From NCBI RefSeq assembly GCF_000003195.3, contig NC_012871.2, forward strand, positions 61,743,802 to 61,807,801: a stretch of 64,000 nucleotides of DNA. The letters are read 5' to 3'. Below are positions 1 through 12,779 of this stretch, one piece after another. The notes under the pieces are model-generated. The model made no database searches. It saw only the letters and a list, made by a program, of their open reading frames with translations, and was not told where the DNA came from. Position 1 is the first letter of the stretch. Every line of letters begins with the position of its first letter. Source of the DNA: Sorghum bicolor (taxonomy: Eukaryota > Streptophyta > Magnoliopsida > Poales > Poaceae). A program made the translations under genes and the position numbers.

Positions 1-1937
1 GAACAGAAGGAACCAAATCATGCAATGCATGACATGGTGATGATTTGTATCCCGGCTTCCACTGTTCCATTCCCTGCACGATTCTTCAGTTTAGCGAACG
101 TATATACGTGTCTCGGGCATCACCACATGATAGGATCAAGGATATATAGTTTGTGCACACAGTGTTCCTGTCAAAGATAGTTCTCGTGTCTTTCTTATTT
201 AAAAAAAGTCTTCCGTCTTGTGACGGGTATACATTGCATTCTCGGGTAAGTTATAATATTAGCAGCTCGAACGTCGAAAGGAACTGCTTCATGATCACGT
301 GAACCAAGCTAGCTTTAATTCTGAAAAGCTATGTATAGGTGATAGTCTTGCAAAACAATCAACAGGGTCTTGCCTGCATCTCTTCGAATTCTAAAGTTTC
401 TAAGAAACATGTGAAAATCCATTTTTCTTCGCTTATATTAACAGTTTTGATGTATCTATATATCTATACTTAGAGTAGTCCAGCCTCTTCTGAAGTCATT
501 CGTATCGATCAAGTTCTAGTCTCTTATCTATGTACCAATGCTCTCGATTAGACAGGAAACTAGCTAGTACGCTCGAGCTTGGTCAGCTTTGATGTGATGA
601 TCCTTCTGCTTATGATCTCGCATTGCATGCTACGAATAAACGTAACAAAAAACTGTATAAGCTCTCGGCATCGATCAAGTAGAATATAGATTGATCAAGA
701 TCACTCTCGGGCCCGGCCAACTTTTGGCCGCTAGCTAGCTAATGGCACAGTAACTACTTTCTCCTGAAAGCTCAGTGCACAGCACCTGAGATTCGACCGT
801 GGCGTGGACACGGCTGTGACTTGTGAGATGAGATGATATTACGTGCGCTGATCGGCGTACGTAACCGACCTCGACGTGACCCGGCCCGGCCTTTCTCTGG
901 CCGTTGGCCCTTAGCTGGAAGCAGTGCCCGCCCATGCAAGTAGCGCGCGTTCGATCGCGCGCCATAGCCAACAGTGGCTCGGATGTTCGCACCTGCATGC
1001 GCCGGCCACGGCCATCCTGCTGGCCCTGGGCCAGCACAGCATGCAGTGGTGTGGTGTTCCACCGGCCAGTCGCTCCCGATCGACGACGTCGCTGTCGCCG
1101 AGATCCGCTCTAGAACCGGCCGGCCGCCGTGGGTTGGGTACGTCTCGGAATTTATTGCGTCCCGCGGCACGGCAGGGCCTCCCTGGCCACACCTCAGCGG
1201 CGTAATCGCCATGGCAACTGGGTGATCGATCCCGCTCGCCTCGGCGTCAGCTTGGCCAGCCAGCCGGCACATGAACGACCGCGACAACACCAGACGGCGT
1301 CCACATCAGCCGGAGCACACGCTCTCATGAGTCATGTCACGCTGACGCGCGCCGGGATCGCCCCGGATCGGTCGATCCGCCATCTGCTGGGTCCCCGGAG
1401 CGCTATCCGATCCGTTCCGCGACGTGCAACTTGAAGCCGCGCCCGGCCGGAGAGGAGTGGCCACGGCCGCGCTACGGTCCACCGACCCAGCCGTGGGGGT
1501 TGCGGACGTCAAGCTGCGCGACGGCAGCCAGGGCCCCATGTCGGCGCCTGGCCGGACGACCGCCGGGATGGGCCTCGCCGTCGCCGTCCGCGTGTTGCCG
1601 CGGGCGCCGGCCGTGTCCCCGGTCGCGGCGCGGGCCACACATATGCATGGCTCCGTCGCTCCGAAATAGCCCTTTTCGCGCGCGCGCCTCGTGCTCGTCA
1701 GGTGATGACACGCGCACTGCGACTGTGTGCAAGCTGACGATGGCGTGAACGTGATGGTGACCCAACAGTTTCGTGATCGGGGATCAGCATCCGGCGGGCA
1801 CCGACCTCTTTGCAACTTGGTACGGATCAAACTGTGCATGATTGTCGATGCAAGGGATACTGGGATAGGGATTATTTTGCTGCCGGTGAACGCTTGTGCA
1901 CAGCGCATCCATGTCACCCTAGGTTGGAAGGAGTACA
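1..1937. other. Intergenic DNA with a GC-rich island, no gene recognised
   Basis: Positions 1-840 are mixed, mildly AT-rich sequence with nothing I recognise. From about 850 to 1720 the base composition turns strongly GC-rich with many CpG. Several overlapping open frames on both strands (longest about 250 codons, minus strand) come from this composition; none shows a recognisable domain, plausible splice architecture or coherent protein composition. It could be a promoter-proximal CpG-rich segment, a decayed gene or a transposon fragment. Confidence 0.5.
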
Positions 1938-2057
1938 GTCTTGTTTGAATGTCTTGTGTGTTGGTGTGGATTGGGATGGAATTTAGTTTAAATTTCACTC
2001 CAATCCACCTCAATACATGTGGATTGATGTAAATACGACTACATCCAAACAAGGTCT
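1938..2057. mobile_element. Short MITE-like inverted repeat
   Basis: The ends are imperfect inverted repeats: TCTTGTTTGAATGT on the left and the complement of ACCTTGTTTGGATGT on the right. The interior is also largely self-complementary (a GTGTGGATTGG-like arm facing CCAATCCACC). At about 120 bp with no coding capacity it fits a foldback MITE. No clean target-site duplication was found, so the superfamily is open. Confidence 0.55.
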
Positions 2058-4479
2058 TAAAAACGACGCGTTGTGTATTTGGACAAAATTAAACATGATA
2101 TACTGCCAACTTTTATTTCTAAAGTTTCAGGGTATACACAAGCATGCGCGTTCGGTGGTTATACACATTTCCTACGCACTGAAGGTCAGGAGCCTTCCAA
2201 TCCCTTTCTTTGTGTGTGTAGGGATGCACAGAAATGTGTACATGTAGTGTAAATGTGGAGTGTGTGGGCGTGTGCGTCGAAGTTGTACCTAATTTAAACA
2301 AAAAGAAACAAAATATCTGTAATTTAGTACTATCTCTATCTTGAAAAGAATGTAACTATGAGTTCCATGCCACGAAAATTAGTTCAAGTTTGATCAAGTT
2401 TCTAGTGAATAATATTTATATTTATGGCCTTAATAATTTATCATAAAAATATATTTCTTGATTAATTTAATGGTGTTTATTTGGTATCATAAACATAATT
2501 CTTTTTATTTATAATTGGTCAAATCTAAGGTACTAAAACAAGACACTGTGCTAGAATTGTATTTTTTCTTGAACTGAGGTAGTAGACTTTAAGCATCTCA
2601 CCAATAATAGACAGGATAATAACAGCTTGAATTTGCATCTAAATTAATAAATTATCATCCCTACCATTACAAAATATAATTTAAAACAACCCTATAAATT
2701 ACATATAAATTAGTCACCTATGTTATTATAAAAATAATTTTAAATAAGACACTAGTTTTTTAATCTAAACTACCGACATATGTTCCTATGAATAACGCAA
2801 AGTAACAATAAGTTTGTATCAAACAATTCACGTCTGCCATTGAAAAATAACATAAAATAATTCCATACCTCCAATAAAAATAAACTAAAATATTTCTATT
2901 TATGCCTAATATTAAAGTACGAAGCCTTGATGTGGTCCTTAACTCTCTCCCATGCCTATAAGAGTTAGAACAAAGTGTCTAGACATGCAAGGTGCACAGG
3001 CTGGTCCAAGATAAATTAGATATGTAGCATTTCTATGGTCTATCACTCTCTTCAGGGACCGTACTGAGTTGGAGCAACTTGTTCAAGCATGGTGCAAAGT
3101 CTAATTCCAATATGAATTAGAATACATGACACGATCATTAGATAAATCTTCTCCGATTCTAAAATGAATGACATGATCACTAATAAATCTCTTGAGCCAC
3201 ATGTCATCAAAGTGATTGCGCAATAAGTTGTACGTCTAGTTAAAATGCATGGGCTTGTTTTCTAAGCCACAAAGGATGCTATCTAAATTACACACCACCA
3301 TTCAATTAAAAAGTAGCTAGAATGCTATATGTCACCGTTTAGATCAAGCAACATGGATAAATTAGGATAAATATATATTTTAATAGTTGATCATGCCTGA
3401 ATAAATGTTTCTTTAATCAAACCAACAAACTATGAACAATGATACTAATAATTCACTTTAAATTTATTACTATATTCCATGACAATAAACTTTGTAAGGG
3501 GTTAATTTTAGTAACTTTGTACACTTTGACTCAATGGTGGAAATTTAATTTTAATGGATGTATATTTTTATAAATTAATATCATTTCACATATAACTCTT
3601 CGACATAGCAAATTCTGCACTAAGTTCAATGACGCAGCTTGAAACATCTATTTATGCCATTGTAGTACCTAAGAATGTCATATATGATCTAGAATATTTC
3701 TTTTTAATGAAACTTAAAAGAAAATAATTGAGCAAAATATGCAATAAGCGTGAGTGTAAGGTCTCGTGAGTGCCCAAGAGGTGGGGTGAAGTGGGTGAAA
3801 CCTTAATCCTAGGTCACAATGAAAATTACCACTAGCAAATTAAAACCATAAACCATGTAGCATGTTTATGTGCACTTAAGATTTTTCTGTTGTGATCTAA
3901 CTTACCCATAATCCGAAAGAGTTTTGCAACCTAAAGTCAATCATATCAACTAAGCTATAGCTAATCTCGAAAGGTAAAGATCACACAAGCAAAGCACATA
4001 TAGAAACACCAAATGTGGTAAGTAAATATGTTGACATAAAAAGCCCAAACCCCTCAGAGACGAGATGATTCTATGGTATTGATTCTATAAACGCAAACCA
4101 TTGTTGAATAGGCTTACAATTCTTTCATTTCAACAAAGTGCACATGGCCAACCAATACCAGTCTTTGTTGGTTTCCAAACCAGCCTAAGTTTGTTTCGGC
4201 AGGGTTGCACTGCTAGTCAGCCAAAACTAGCCAAACCAGTTTTTCGACACCCCGCACACAAAAATGTGTGTTTGTACTCCCCCACTCATTATTAGACAGA
4301 AGGAGAAGCTCAAATATGAAATTTAAATATGAAAGGGAGGCGAACTAAGACAAGAGACACATCGATGTATTTCTCGAAGTCCGCATCCCCACTAGACCCA
4401 ATGTCGCGGCTAACAAAGCCATGAGCGACCGCTCATGATCAAGCTCTAGATGCTTGCAACTACTTTCATCGTTCCACTA
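2058..4479. other. AT-rich intergenic DNA with old repeat remains
   Basis: Very AT-rich and without a supported gene. From about 3750 to 4474 the text resembles worn retrotransposon internal sequence, and it appears to resume after 7143. The solo LTR described next therefore seems to have inserted into an older repeat. The only open frame, at 4101, is short and featureless. Confidence 0.4.
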
Positions 4480-7142
4480 TGTAACACCCAAAATTTGATT
4501 TTCAAATAATAGGATTTAATTTAATTTATTTAAGTACTTTTGTGGGCATAGAAAACTAGCAACTAAATAATTGTGTGGGAATTAAAATTCATTATAGGTT
4601 TAGCAACCTTGATTGAGCATTCATGCTGGAGCATCTTTATTTATTTGTGCTGCTGGTATTTGTTGGATTTTATTTGCTCTCAAAATTTGATTTTAAAAGG
4701 CTTTGGAAAATTAAAAAAAAAAGAAGGAAAAAAAAACAGCCGGACTCGGCTTGGTGGCCAATTGGCCGTGAGGCCCGAACTGGCCAGCAGCGCGCGCACT
4801 CCCTCCCTCTCCCTCCTTTCTTTGGCTGACGGTTGGGGCCTGCGTGTCAGCGTCGCCTTCCTCCTTCCTCTCGCCGTGTGCGGGTTGGACTCGTCCGGAA
4901 GCCAACCGCACCGAATCAAATCCTGAGAATCCGGGATTTCTTGCTATACCGTGCTCTATAAGACTCCCAAGCACCGCGGCGGGTTTTCCTTTGCATCTAA
5001 ACCACGAAAACGTGACCTAGCTCCATTTATCCGCGACAGTTTGGATCTCGCCGAGGTTGAGTCGAGCCCCACCGCCGCGCGCTCCTCCTACTCCCTTTCG
5101 GACCGAACCGAGGACGCAGTCGACTTCGCGGTGAGCTGCTCGTCATCCCGGAGTTTTTCTTTCTTGAAACGGTGCTCGGAAACGAGAAGTCAGCGGACGA
5201 CGCCGGCGAGCTTCCGTCCTGGCCATGCCGCCGTCGACCGGAGCTGGGAACCAGCCGGCCACCGCCTGCTGCCCCCTGGAGGAGATGTGGACCGTCGGAT
5301 TTGAGATCAAGGGCTGAGAATCAAAGATACCCTTTCAGGACATATTTTGCTAAAGAGACCCTGGAAAATTCAAATATATAACCCGCAGTCCAAGGCGCCC
5401 TGAGTATAATACGTTTTCCAACTGAGAAAACGTATTCTAACCGGCTGAGTTCAAAATACGTTTTCTGCTATTTACAGTTTTGCCATTGATTTTGTTTTGC
5501 TTATAAAATGCTCATATTAACTCCGTTTTTGTCCATTCAAATTCCGTTAGATTCGTATTTACGATCTCTACATGTTAGAAGAATTAGTTTACTGTTTTGA
5601 AACTTTTTAATTCTGCAGTAGCATTTAATTAATTATTTCTTTATAGGAAATCTTAGAAAATTCATATCTTTCACGTTTTAATTCCGATTTTCGTAAACCT
5701 TACGTTTGTGTGATCGTAGCGCTGCGTAGAATATTTTGATAAACTTTTATATTTGTTTTACCACTGTTTGGTGTAATGTTCTAATTATACCTTGTTTGCT
5801 TTGTGTATGATTGTCTCCATTGGATTGCGTGTTGTTGATTGATGTTTGGGAATAGACGGTGAGCTGTACGTTGGTGATCAAGACCAAGCTTTTGAAGACC
5901 AGCGGGCTCAGGAGAGCTTTGGTCAAGGCAAGTATAACTTGGGATTATCCTTGCTACCTATTCACTTATAATTACACATATATATCATATGCATGCTATC
6001 ACCTTGTCGACCTTAGCAAAATCATAGATGATTGTTACCTGGATTCCTTGTTACCTACTTGATATGCATTTGGTGTAGATGTGCTAGTGCTTGATATAAT
6101 CCATGATCTTGTAAGATGATTAATAGATATGCAATGAACATAAAAGAATGACAAATAACTGTATGAGATCTTGTCTGTAAGTGATCACCGGGACAACAGT
6201 GCAACCATGAGGGCTATAATGGCTCTGGCTTTAGCTCAGTATGAAGACCTTTTCTAGCTTGTTAGAGGTTACCCGAAAGGGCGGAGGGGCTGAACCGACA
6301 CGGGTATAGTGCGAGCCCCTGTCCCTATGTGTATAGGCTGCGCGTCATTGTGCCATTCGGAAGGGGGGTATCTATATCTGCGCGCAAAGGAAACCTTGCG
6401 GCCCTAACATGTTAGACGAACTTTTGAAAGGCTTCATAGTGATCCCTGCCGACCTTCCTTGGTAGTGGGTTAAGAGGTCGACGGGGCTCGGGCGAAAGGG
6501 TAAATCATGACTCATGGGTAAAGATGTACAACCTCTGCAGAGTGTAAAACTGGTATACTAGCCGTGCTCACGGTTATGAGCGGCCTTGGGGGTTCTTGCT
6601 GCGCCGACGATGAGCTTATTAAGTTGTTATGTTCATTTGATTATCGTTTATGCTATGAATTAATTATGCTTACACTTGATCATGGGATTAATGGATTATT
6701 TATGTTACCTTGACAATTGCTCATTAATTATGAACATGCTATCCACCATTAAAAGCTAAATGCAGTCAAACCAGTGTCAGCCATTTGAGCCTCATGAACC
6801 CCTGGTTATACTTGTTGAGTACGATATGTGCTCACTCTTGCAATTTCCCAACACCTCAGGAAATGATAATGAAGATGTCTGGAATGAGGATTACCGTTAT
6901 GAGTACTAGGTTTGGAGTCAACCAGTCAACAGTGTCCCTGTGTGGAGCTTCCGTCGAGAGCGTTGTTTACTTTATGCTATCATTTTTGTATGAGACTATG
7001 TGATATTTTATATTCCGCTATGTAATAAACACTGCGATGGTACATTTGAGATTTGTCTACTTATGTGTGCGACTGTTTCTGGGGCACATACGAGTCTTTT
7101 ATGCACCCTATTTTGTTCTTAAAATATGGGTGTGACACACTA
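4475..7142. mobile_element. Solo LTR of an LTR retrotransposon with intact target duplication
   Basis: The element spans 4480-7137 (2658 bp). It starts TGTAACACCCA and ends TGGGTGTGACA, so it has the TG...CA ends and short terminal inverted repeat of an LTR. It is flanked on both sides by the same five bases, CACTA (4475-4479 and 7138-7142). There is no second LTR, primer-binding site, gag or pol inside, so this is a solo LTR left by LTR-LTR recombination. The length and the TGTAACACCC start suit a Ty3/gypsy family, but the family assignment is from memory. Small open frames inside (for example at 4573 and 4951) are not convincing genes. Confidence 0.85.
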
Positions 7143-9057
7143 GATCATATTGTTTCCCTTTCGAGGGCAAGATCGCAGCGTGCATGAACTATCCTGTGAC
7201 ACTCCACAAGTTGGTTACTTCAATAGTAACTAATGCTTCACCATGAAATTGTTGCTGCCACGAAGTGCTCAAGGCTTTGCTCAGTCCTCTAATGCTGACA
7301 TAAGCACACAGGGGCTCTAATCAATCTCACCAATCCAATGTCACTCGAATCCCATGAAAGGTGGATTTGGAGCTAGCTCTAAATAAAATAAAAGTCGGTG
7401 TAGGAATGTTCAAGGACACTTTCAAACATTGTTCTAGCTTGGTATTTCCATTTGGTTCAACCTTGATGAACTTATCTTGAATAGATGCAGCCATTAGCAC
7501 AAACATACTGAAGAGGCCTTACACTAAGCGTGTTATGATAATTCATGTTCTTCTTCTTGCCATCCATTTTTTTTGTTCTTCATGATTTGCTTGGACCGGA
7601 AGGACTTGTGGTCTTATTGATAACACTTGAAGCAATCGCTAGATATGGATAGGCATGATGGAGTCATTGATTGCGAAATAATGTAATCTATTTCACGAGG
7701 AATCAATAGAGCTATCTCCTTTCTTTGCGAAAGAACTCCAAGTCAGGTTAGGTTTAGGTCGGGCTAGGAAAAATTGGGTCAAAATCTTCAGCCCGAGCCC
7801 GAAGTGACATTGGTGGGTTGGGTTGGGTTGGGTTGAGCGCTATGTCTTGCTTTTTTATTTCTCTACTTTGGGTTAGTTTTTTCATGTTGGATCGGGTCAT
7901 ATATATATGGGCCCAAAACCATGACTTGAACTTGACCTGACGCATTGTCAGGTCAGGTTGGATGGTCCATGTCTGTTTATATCCTTATAACATTTCTTCC
8001 TCACAGGACATTGAGGTTGCCATTGACACTCAACGCGCGTCCCTAGAGCCCAGCCACTTCATTCCTCCGACCGAACCATCAACCCCACGCTAACATAGCC
8101 TCTTGTGACTGGCCGGTTGCCCCCTTATTTCTTCATTTAAGCTCTTCTATATATCTAGTCCTAATATAAGTATATCTTCATGTACGCGTGAGACTGAGAG
8201 GATCATTCAATCGTCAGTTCGTCGCCCTCACAAGCTGTAGCAAATGCACACACAACTGGCTCCGGTTCGTACACGACCATGCACCTTGTGTGGAGCCGGC
8301 GCGGGGACAAAATCCACATCATATCCATCCCCTCCACGCGATCCCCGATTCATTCTGCATCGCCCAAAAACATATATATAGATGCGTGCATGTCCCGCTT
8401 CCACACAGTGCACACACACATATGTGATACGTAGGTGATACCTTATCAAAGAAATATGTGATAGGTGATACAGATACCACAAGCATCTCCCTATCGCCGC
8501 GGTCGATTCACAGTGCAAGCTGCAAGGACGACCACACCGCCGGAAATGCCAGCTCGGTGCCGCTGGACTCTTCCGCCACGCACGTATTATATGTGCGCGG
8601 TCGTATCGTATACGGCCGAAATAGTAGAGATATTTGTGCACTTCGCATTCCGTATACGGACAACACCGCCGGAAATGCTGGGTATTAAGGTGCGTTGGAT
8701 CGGTGCGTGAACGTGACACGACGAATTTTCGCATTGCGTCGATGTACCGCGCCCCCGGCGGCGAGCGGGTGGCGGTTTCCAAACTCGCGTTGTGCGCTGC
8801 AGCTTGATTGCCTGCATCCACGTAAAACAGGCAGAAGATCCGGATGGCGAAATTAAGTGGAGACAGGAATGATATATGTCGCTCGGACAGCTTGTGCTTT
8901 TGTGCAAAAGCATCTTGATCCGAGATAATAAGCTACCCAGCTTCGGCTTGTGAAGTCTCGAGCAATAATCAAGCATGCCATTGCTGCATGAAAACAGAAA
9001 TGAATTGGGATTATACCTGTGCTGTCGCTTCCTCCTCCTCCAACTCTGGCACGCTAG
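7143..9057. other. Intergenic DNA, repeat remains, no gene
   Basis: About 7143-7700 looks like continuation of the degraded repeat split by the solo LTR. A short GGGTT tandem run lies at about 7812-7834. Between 8190 and 8830 the composition becomes GC-rich, with overlapping open frames on both strands and a repeated motif CACCGCCGGAAATGC (about 8532 and 8665). No domain is recognisable. Confidence 0.4.
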
Positions 9058-9302
9058 GGCCTTGTTTAGTTCCCAAAAAAATTATAAAATTTTTCAGATT
9101 CCCCGTCACATAATCGAATATTTAGACACATGCATGGAGTATTAAATATAGATGAAAATTAAAACTAATTGTACAGTTTGGTTGGAATTGACGAGACGAA
9201 TCTTTTGAGCCTATTTAGTTCATAATTAGACAATATTTGTTAAATATAAACGAAAATACTACAGTGTCGATTTCTCAAAAAATTTTAGAACTAAACAAGG
9301 CC
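9058..9302. mobile_element. MITE of the GGCCTTGTTTAG family
   Basis: A 245-bp element whose ends are inverted copies of GGCCTTGTTTAGTTC. The interior shows the family's recurring segments (ATTCCCCGTCACAT near the left, GACGAGACGAATCTTTTGAG in the middle, ACTACAGTGTCGATTTC near the right). Related copies occur at 18453, 21274, 30509 and 42999. The copies at 21274 and 30509 have TTA duplications, which suggests the PIF/Harbinger (Tourist-like) group. Confidence 0.8.
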
Positions 9303-11503
9303 CTAGGAAGAGCTAGGCCGTCACATACGTGTACGTGGCAACGCGCGGCACCACGAACGACGGAAATGCGTGATCGGCGATGGCGAACGAGCATTGCAGA
9401 TCCTGGGGAGAACGATATAAAGCGAGCGAACAACCTCGATCGGCACGTTTTAGTATTCATCATATATCCCACCCACGCCTTGAGACAACGATATAAGTAT
9501 ATATATCCGCATTCCGCAGTGGCATATATCCATGCATGTCTGAATTTGACAGCCGAAAAAACAGATTGAACCAAAGAGAGATGGATATGATGGAACAATA
9601 CGTTGAGAAAGCAGATTAGTACACAAGCAGATAACCCACAGCGCCGAAATCCAATAGAGGACGGCCGTAGTAAACCGATGATCGATCGTCGGATCCCGAA
9701 AGGGACACTGTTGCGATCGACCGGATCGTCCTTGTCCTGTTCCCGGCCGCCGTTGCTAGCTGGAGCAGCGTTTTCTAGACCTCATCCGCGTGGCCGGTCG
9801 TCTTTGTACGGCGCCGCTTTGGCTGGCTGGCTAGCTCTCGCGAAGTTTTCTTCGTCTTCGTCGTCTCGATCGGCATCTCCTTTTCGTCGTCGATCGATCT
9901 CGGAGCCTCTTGGTTTTCCTTTTCCACGGGCTAGAAAAGATTCACCCTAGAGCTAGCTACGACCTACTGCTCGGAATGGGAACGGCTCGCGTGCGTTGTC
10001 TATCGATATCATATGGCCTGTTACAATGCATCGCGTAGCATTGCATCGTAAGCTTGTACTAGAACATTACTGCCAAGTGCCGATGACCCAGCGAGGACAA
10101 ATTGAGCCCCCTGCGATCAACAAGCAAGAGAAAGGTGCAAATGAATGGTTGGAACTCGCGCCCGGCCGCGATGATCCTGACATTGGCCGAGGAGTCGCCA
10201 TCCACGAGGAATCCCGAGGCGGGTGGCGCGGAGATCTGCGTGAGCTAGCGCGCCTGCTGCCTCTGCCTCTGACAGGGATCTTCACCGGCGTGCCGTGCCG
10301 CCCCGTGTGCATGCTATCGATCGGCGCCTCTGTACGTGTTGTTCGTTTTGAGGCGGGCGCGGTACGGTGGCGCGCCAGAAATGGTGGCGAGGTTGCTTTC
10401 CACGACGCACCTTGAGGGCATACATATAGTGATGATGATTGATCGCAAAGTGGTTCTTGGTTTGGCACGGAGAGCGTAATGCCCATAGCCTTCAGTTCAG
10501 TTCAGTGCGGTGAAGTTGTTGGGTAGTAAGTGAGAATCGTTTGGAACAGAGACGGACGGCGAGTGCAACGCCGGCCAAGTGGTAGGTTCCAAAGAACGCA
10601 TGCATGGAGCCTGCACCCTGCACTGCATGCGGCACTGCCTAACAACACCAGCAGCAGCAAGAACAACATGTCAATGTCAATCAGTCAAGATATGCCACTC
10701 AATTGGTGATTTGGTGACTGTAACCGGATTGAAGCAACGTACAGTTCAGCGTCTCTATATAGAGAAAGTAATACGTAGATAATTATCCTGTGAGCTGAAT
10801 AATGTCTATTCGTACGTGTCGTGTCCATTAGCGAACTCACCTCCTTGATCAGCATCGTAGCAACCGCAGTATTGCCGTGTCTTGTGGAATGCTCTGAGCG
10901 CTTATGTTCTTGTGCTGATAACTTGATATAAAGGACCTGCTAATAATGTATCCTTCTTGGCTTCTGTAATCCTTCCTCGATCACTATTAGTGAAGCTGAC
11001 CTGCAGATTTAGTAGCAGTAATTAACTGTCTAGGGCACGCGAGGGACATTATGTGTATGTAAATGATTGAAAGTTTGATACTCTAAAATCACGGGTATAC
11101 TTGACTGTCAACTGGACTAGAAAATAGAGGCAGTCAAATAGACATAAGCAATTCATTCGTCTCATCATAGTTAGATTAGAATCGGGGGAATGAAATTGAG
11201 CTTCGTATAAGTGGAAACTGAATTTAAATGGGCTTAGTTATCGACATACGGCCGGCAAAACGAGAAGCAGGGTACCAATTTCAGATCGGGCCAACAAATT
11301 TAGGTCTGGCGACTTCACTCACCAAGATGGGCCGGATCACAGGATTCTAGCCCATATGAAAATGGGGCCGAACAAAATAGGTTTTCCTGCCATAGGCCCG
11401 ACCACCATAACAGATACGGTGCTAATTCCTATTTCCTATTTCAAGCCCAACTGAACAAGCATATGAAAACGAGAAGCTTGTATTATAAACTCAAATATAT
11501 AAC
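9303..11503. other. Intergenic DNA with a GC-rich stretch, no gene recognised
   Basis: Roughly 9600-10490 is GC-rich and CpG-rich. It holds open frames of 115-139 codons on both strands, but no recognisable domain and no convincing exon-intron layout. The remainder is ordinary intergenic sequence. A real but unrecognised small gene around 9.6-10.5 kb cannot be excluded from sequence alone. Confidence 0.4.
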
Positions 11504-11939
11504 TCTTATAAAGCTAAATCCCACTAGATGAATTCTCTGTTCATGCAAAGTGTCCACATCAAGTGACCCACTAAATATTCTATCTCTTCATGCAAGATGT
11601 CCACATCATTCCTCACTAAGTCCATGTCATCACATATTAATTACAAAAAATGATCATGTCATCTATATCATATGAAATACTTTTAAATCTTTAATATATT
11701 AACATACAAGTCATGTACATACACTATTTATTTCATCACCAATTAATTTCTCTATAATGTAACCAAATATTAGTTTTTGTTCTATTAGCTTAGCAATTTT
11801 TTACTAGATCTAATACAATAAAACACATACAAGTCAAATGTATACTTACATAATAGACTGAATATCATATAGTAATGCTATGTATATAATGATTTATTTT
11901 TAAGAAAATCCTGCAGCAACGCGCGGGAAATTCACCTAG
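11504..11939 (+). mobile_element. Helitron-like 3' terminus, short non-autonomous element
   Basis: The sequence at 11911-11939 ends in a GC-rich imperfect hairpin (CCTGCAGCAACGCGCGGG) followed shortly by CTAG and then T, the layout of Helitron 3' ends (CTRR before T). The probable left end is near TCTTATAAAGC at 11504, a start common in grass Helitrons, but the base before it is C rather than the expected A. The left boundary is therefore tentative. No Rep/helicase is present. Confidence 0.45.
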
Positions 11940-11978
11940 TTAGTTATCATGATAAACCCTTAAGATCATACATAATAC

Positions 11979-12599
11979 ACGAGATGCATGGGCGGATACA
12001 CAGTATATATAGGTATATCTAATATATTAGAATTTCATATTTAACAAATAAAATTTCTCTCTCATTCTTTTTAAGTTTATCCTTGTATTTCTTTTTCCAT
12101 ATAGGTTCTATGTTAGTCTGATTGCCAAAATTATTCTATTTTGTTGTTTCTGTGAATACGAACCTAATTATTTATCTCCAGACCACATACATATTGACTC
12201 ATGCCACCAAATATTAGTACAAATCATATCTTGTTTCCAAACTCTTTTCCAAGATAAATCGGAATATACACATGGAAACACGTATAATAAAATATTTTTT
12301 TCGTGTGAGTGAAACGAGACAAGATTGGAGGCAATTACATAATCCTCATTCCTAAATCTCGAACCCTAGTCGACCAAGCATGACATGTTGGAAGTACTAC
12401 TGGTTTCCAGTGTCCTGAGCTTCTAGTGGCACAGGGCGTGCAGCGTGGGCGCGACATCTATTTCTATGCTATGCCTACATGGCGACCGACGAGGGCGCAC
12501 GTAAGTCATGAGATTAGAGGCAACAGTTGAGTGGTGGTAAACCAAATACAGCAAGGGAATATCCAAGATTCAAATCCTAACTCCGTCACTGACGAGATG
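11979..12599. mobile_element. 605-bp non-autonomous hAT element with 8-bp target duplication
   Basis: The element spans 11987-12591. It begins CATGGGCGGATA and its complement end begins CAGTGACGGAGT, an imperfect terminal inverted repeat of the CAGGGGCGGA type. Identical 8-bp flanks ACGAGATG lie at 11979-11986 and 12592-12599, as hAT transposases make. The interior is AT-rich and has no transposase. The same type of end is seen on the larger hAT at 13884-17959, which may be a relative. Confidence 0.78.
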
Positions 12600-12779
12600 C
12601 CGATATATGACAAAATTAGTCATCATGATAAACTTGTAAGATCATAAATAAATTCAAAATTAGTCATCCTGATAAAATTAGCCAATTTCCACACGCAGAA
12701 GTGACAATTGGATCTACCTAGATAAACTTGTAAGATCACACATAATACACGAGATATGATATTTATTGATCAAACCAAA

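Noticed and set aside
7812..7834. Telomere-like repeat from GGGTT units
   Set aside because: The plant telomere unit is TTTAGGG. This is a short GGGTT microsatellite.
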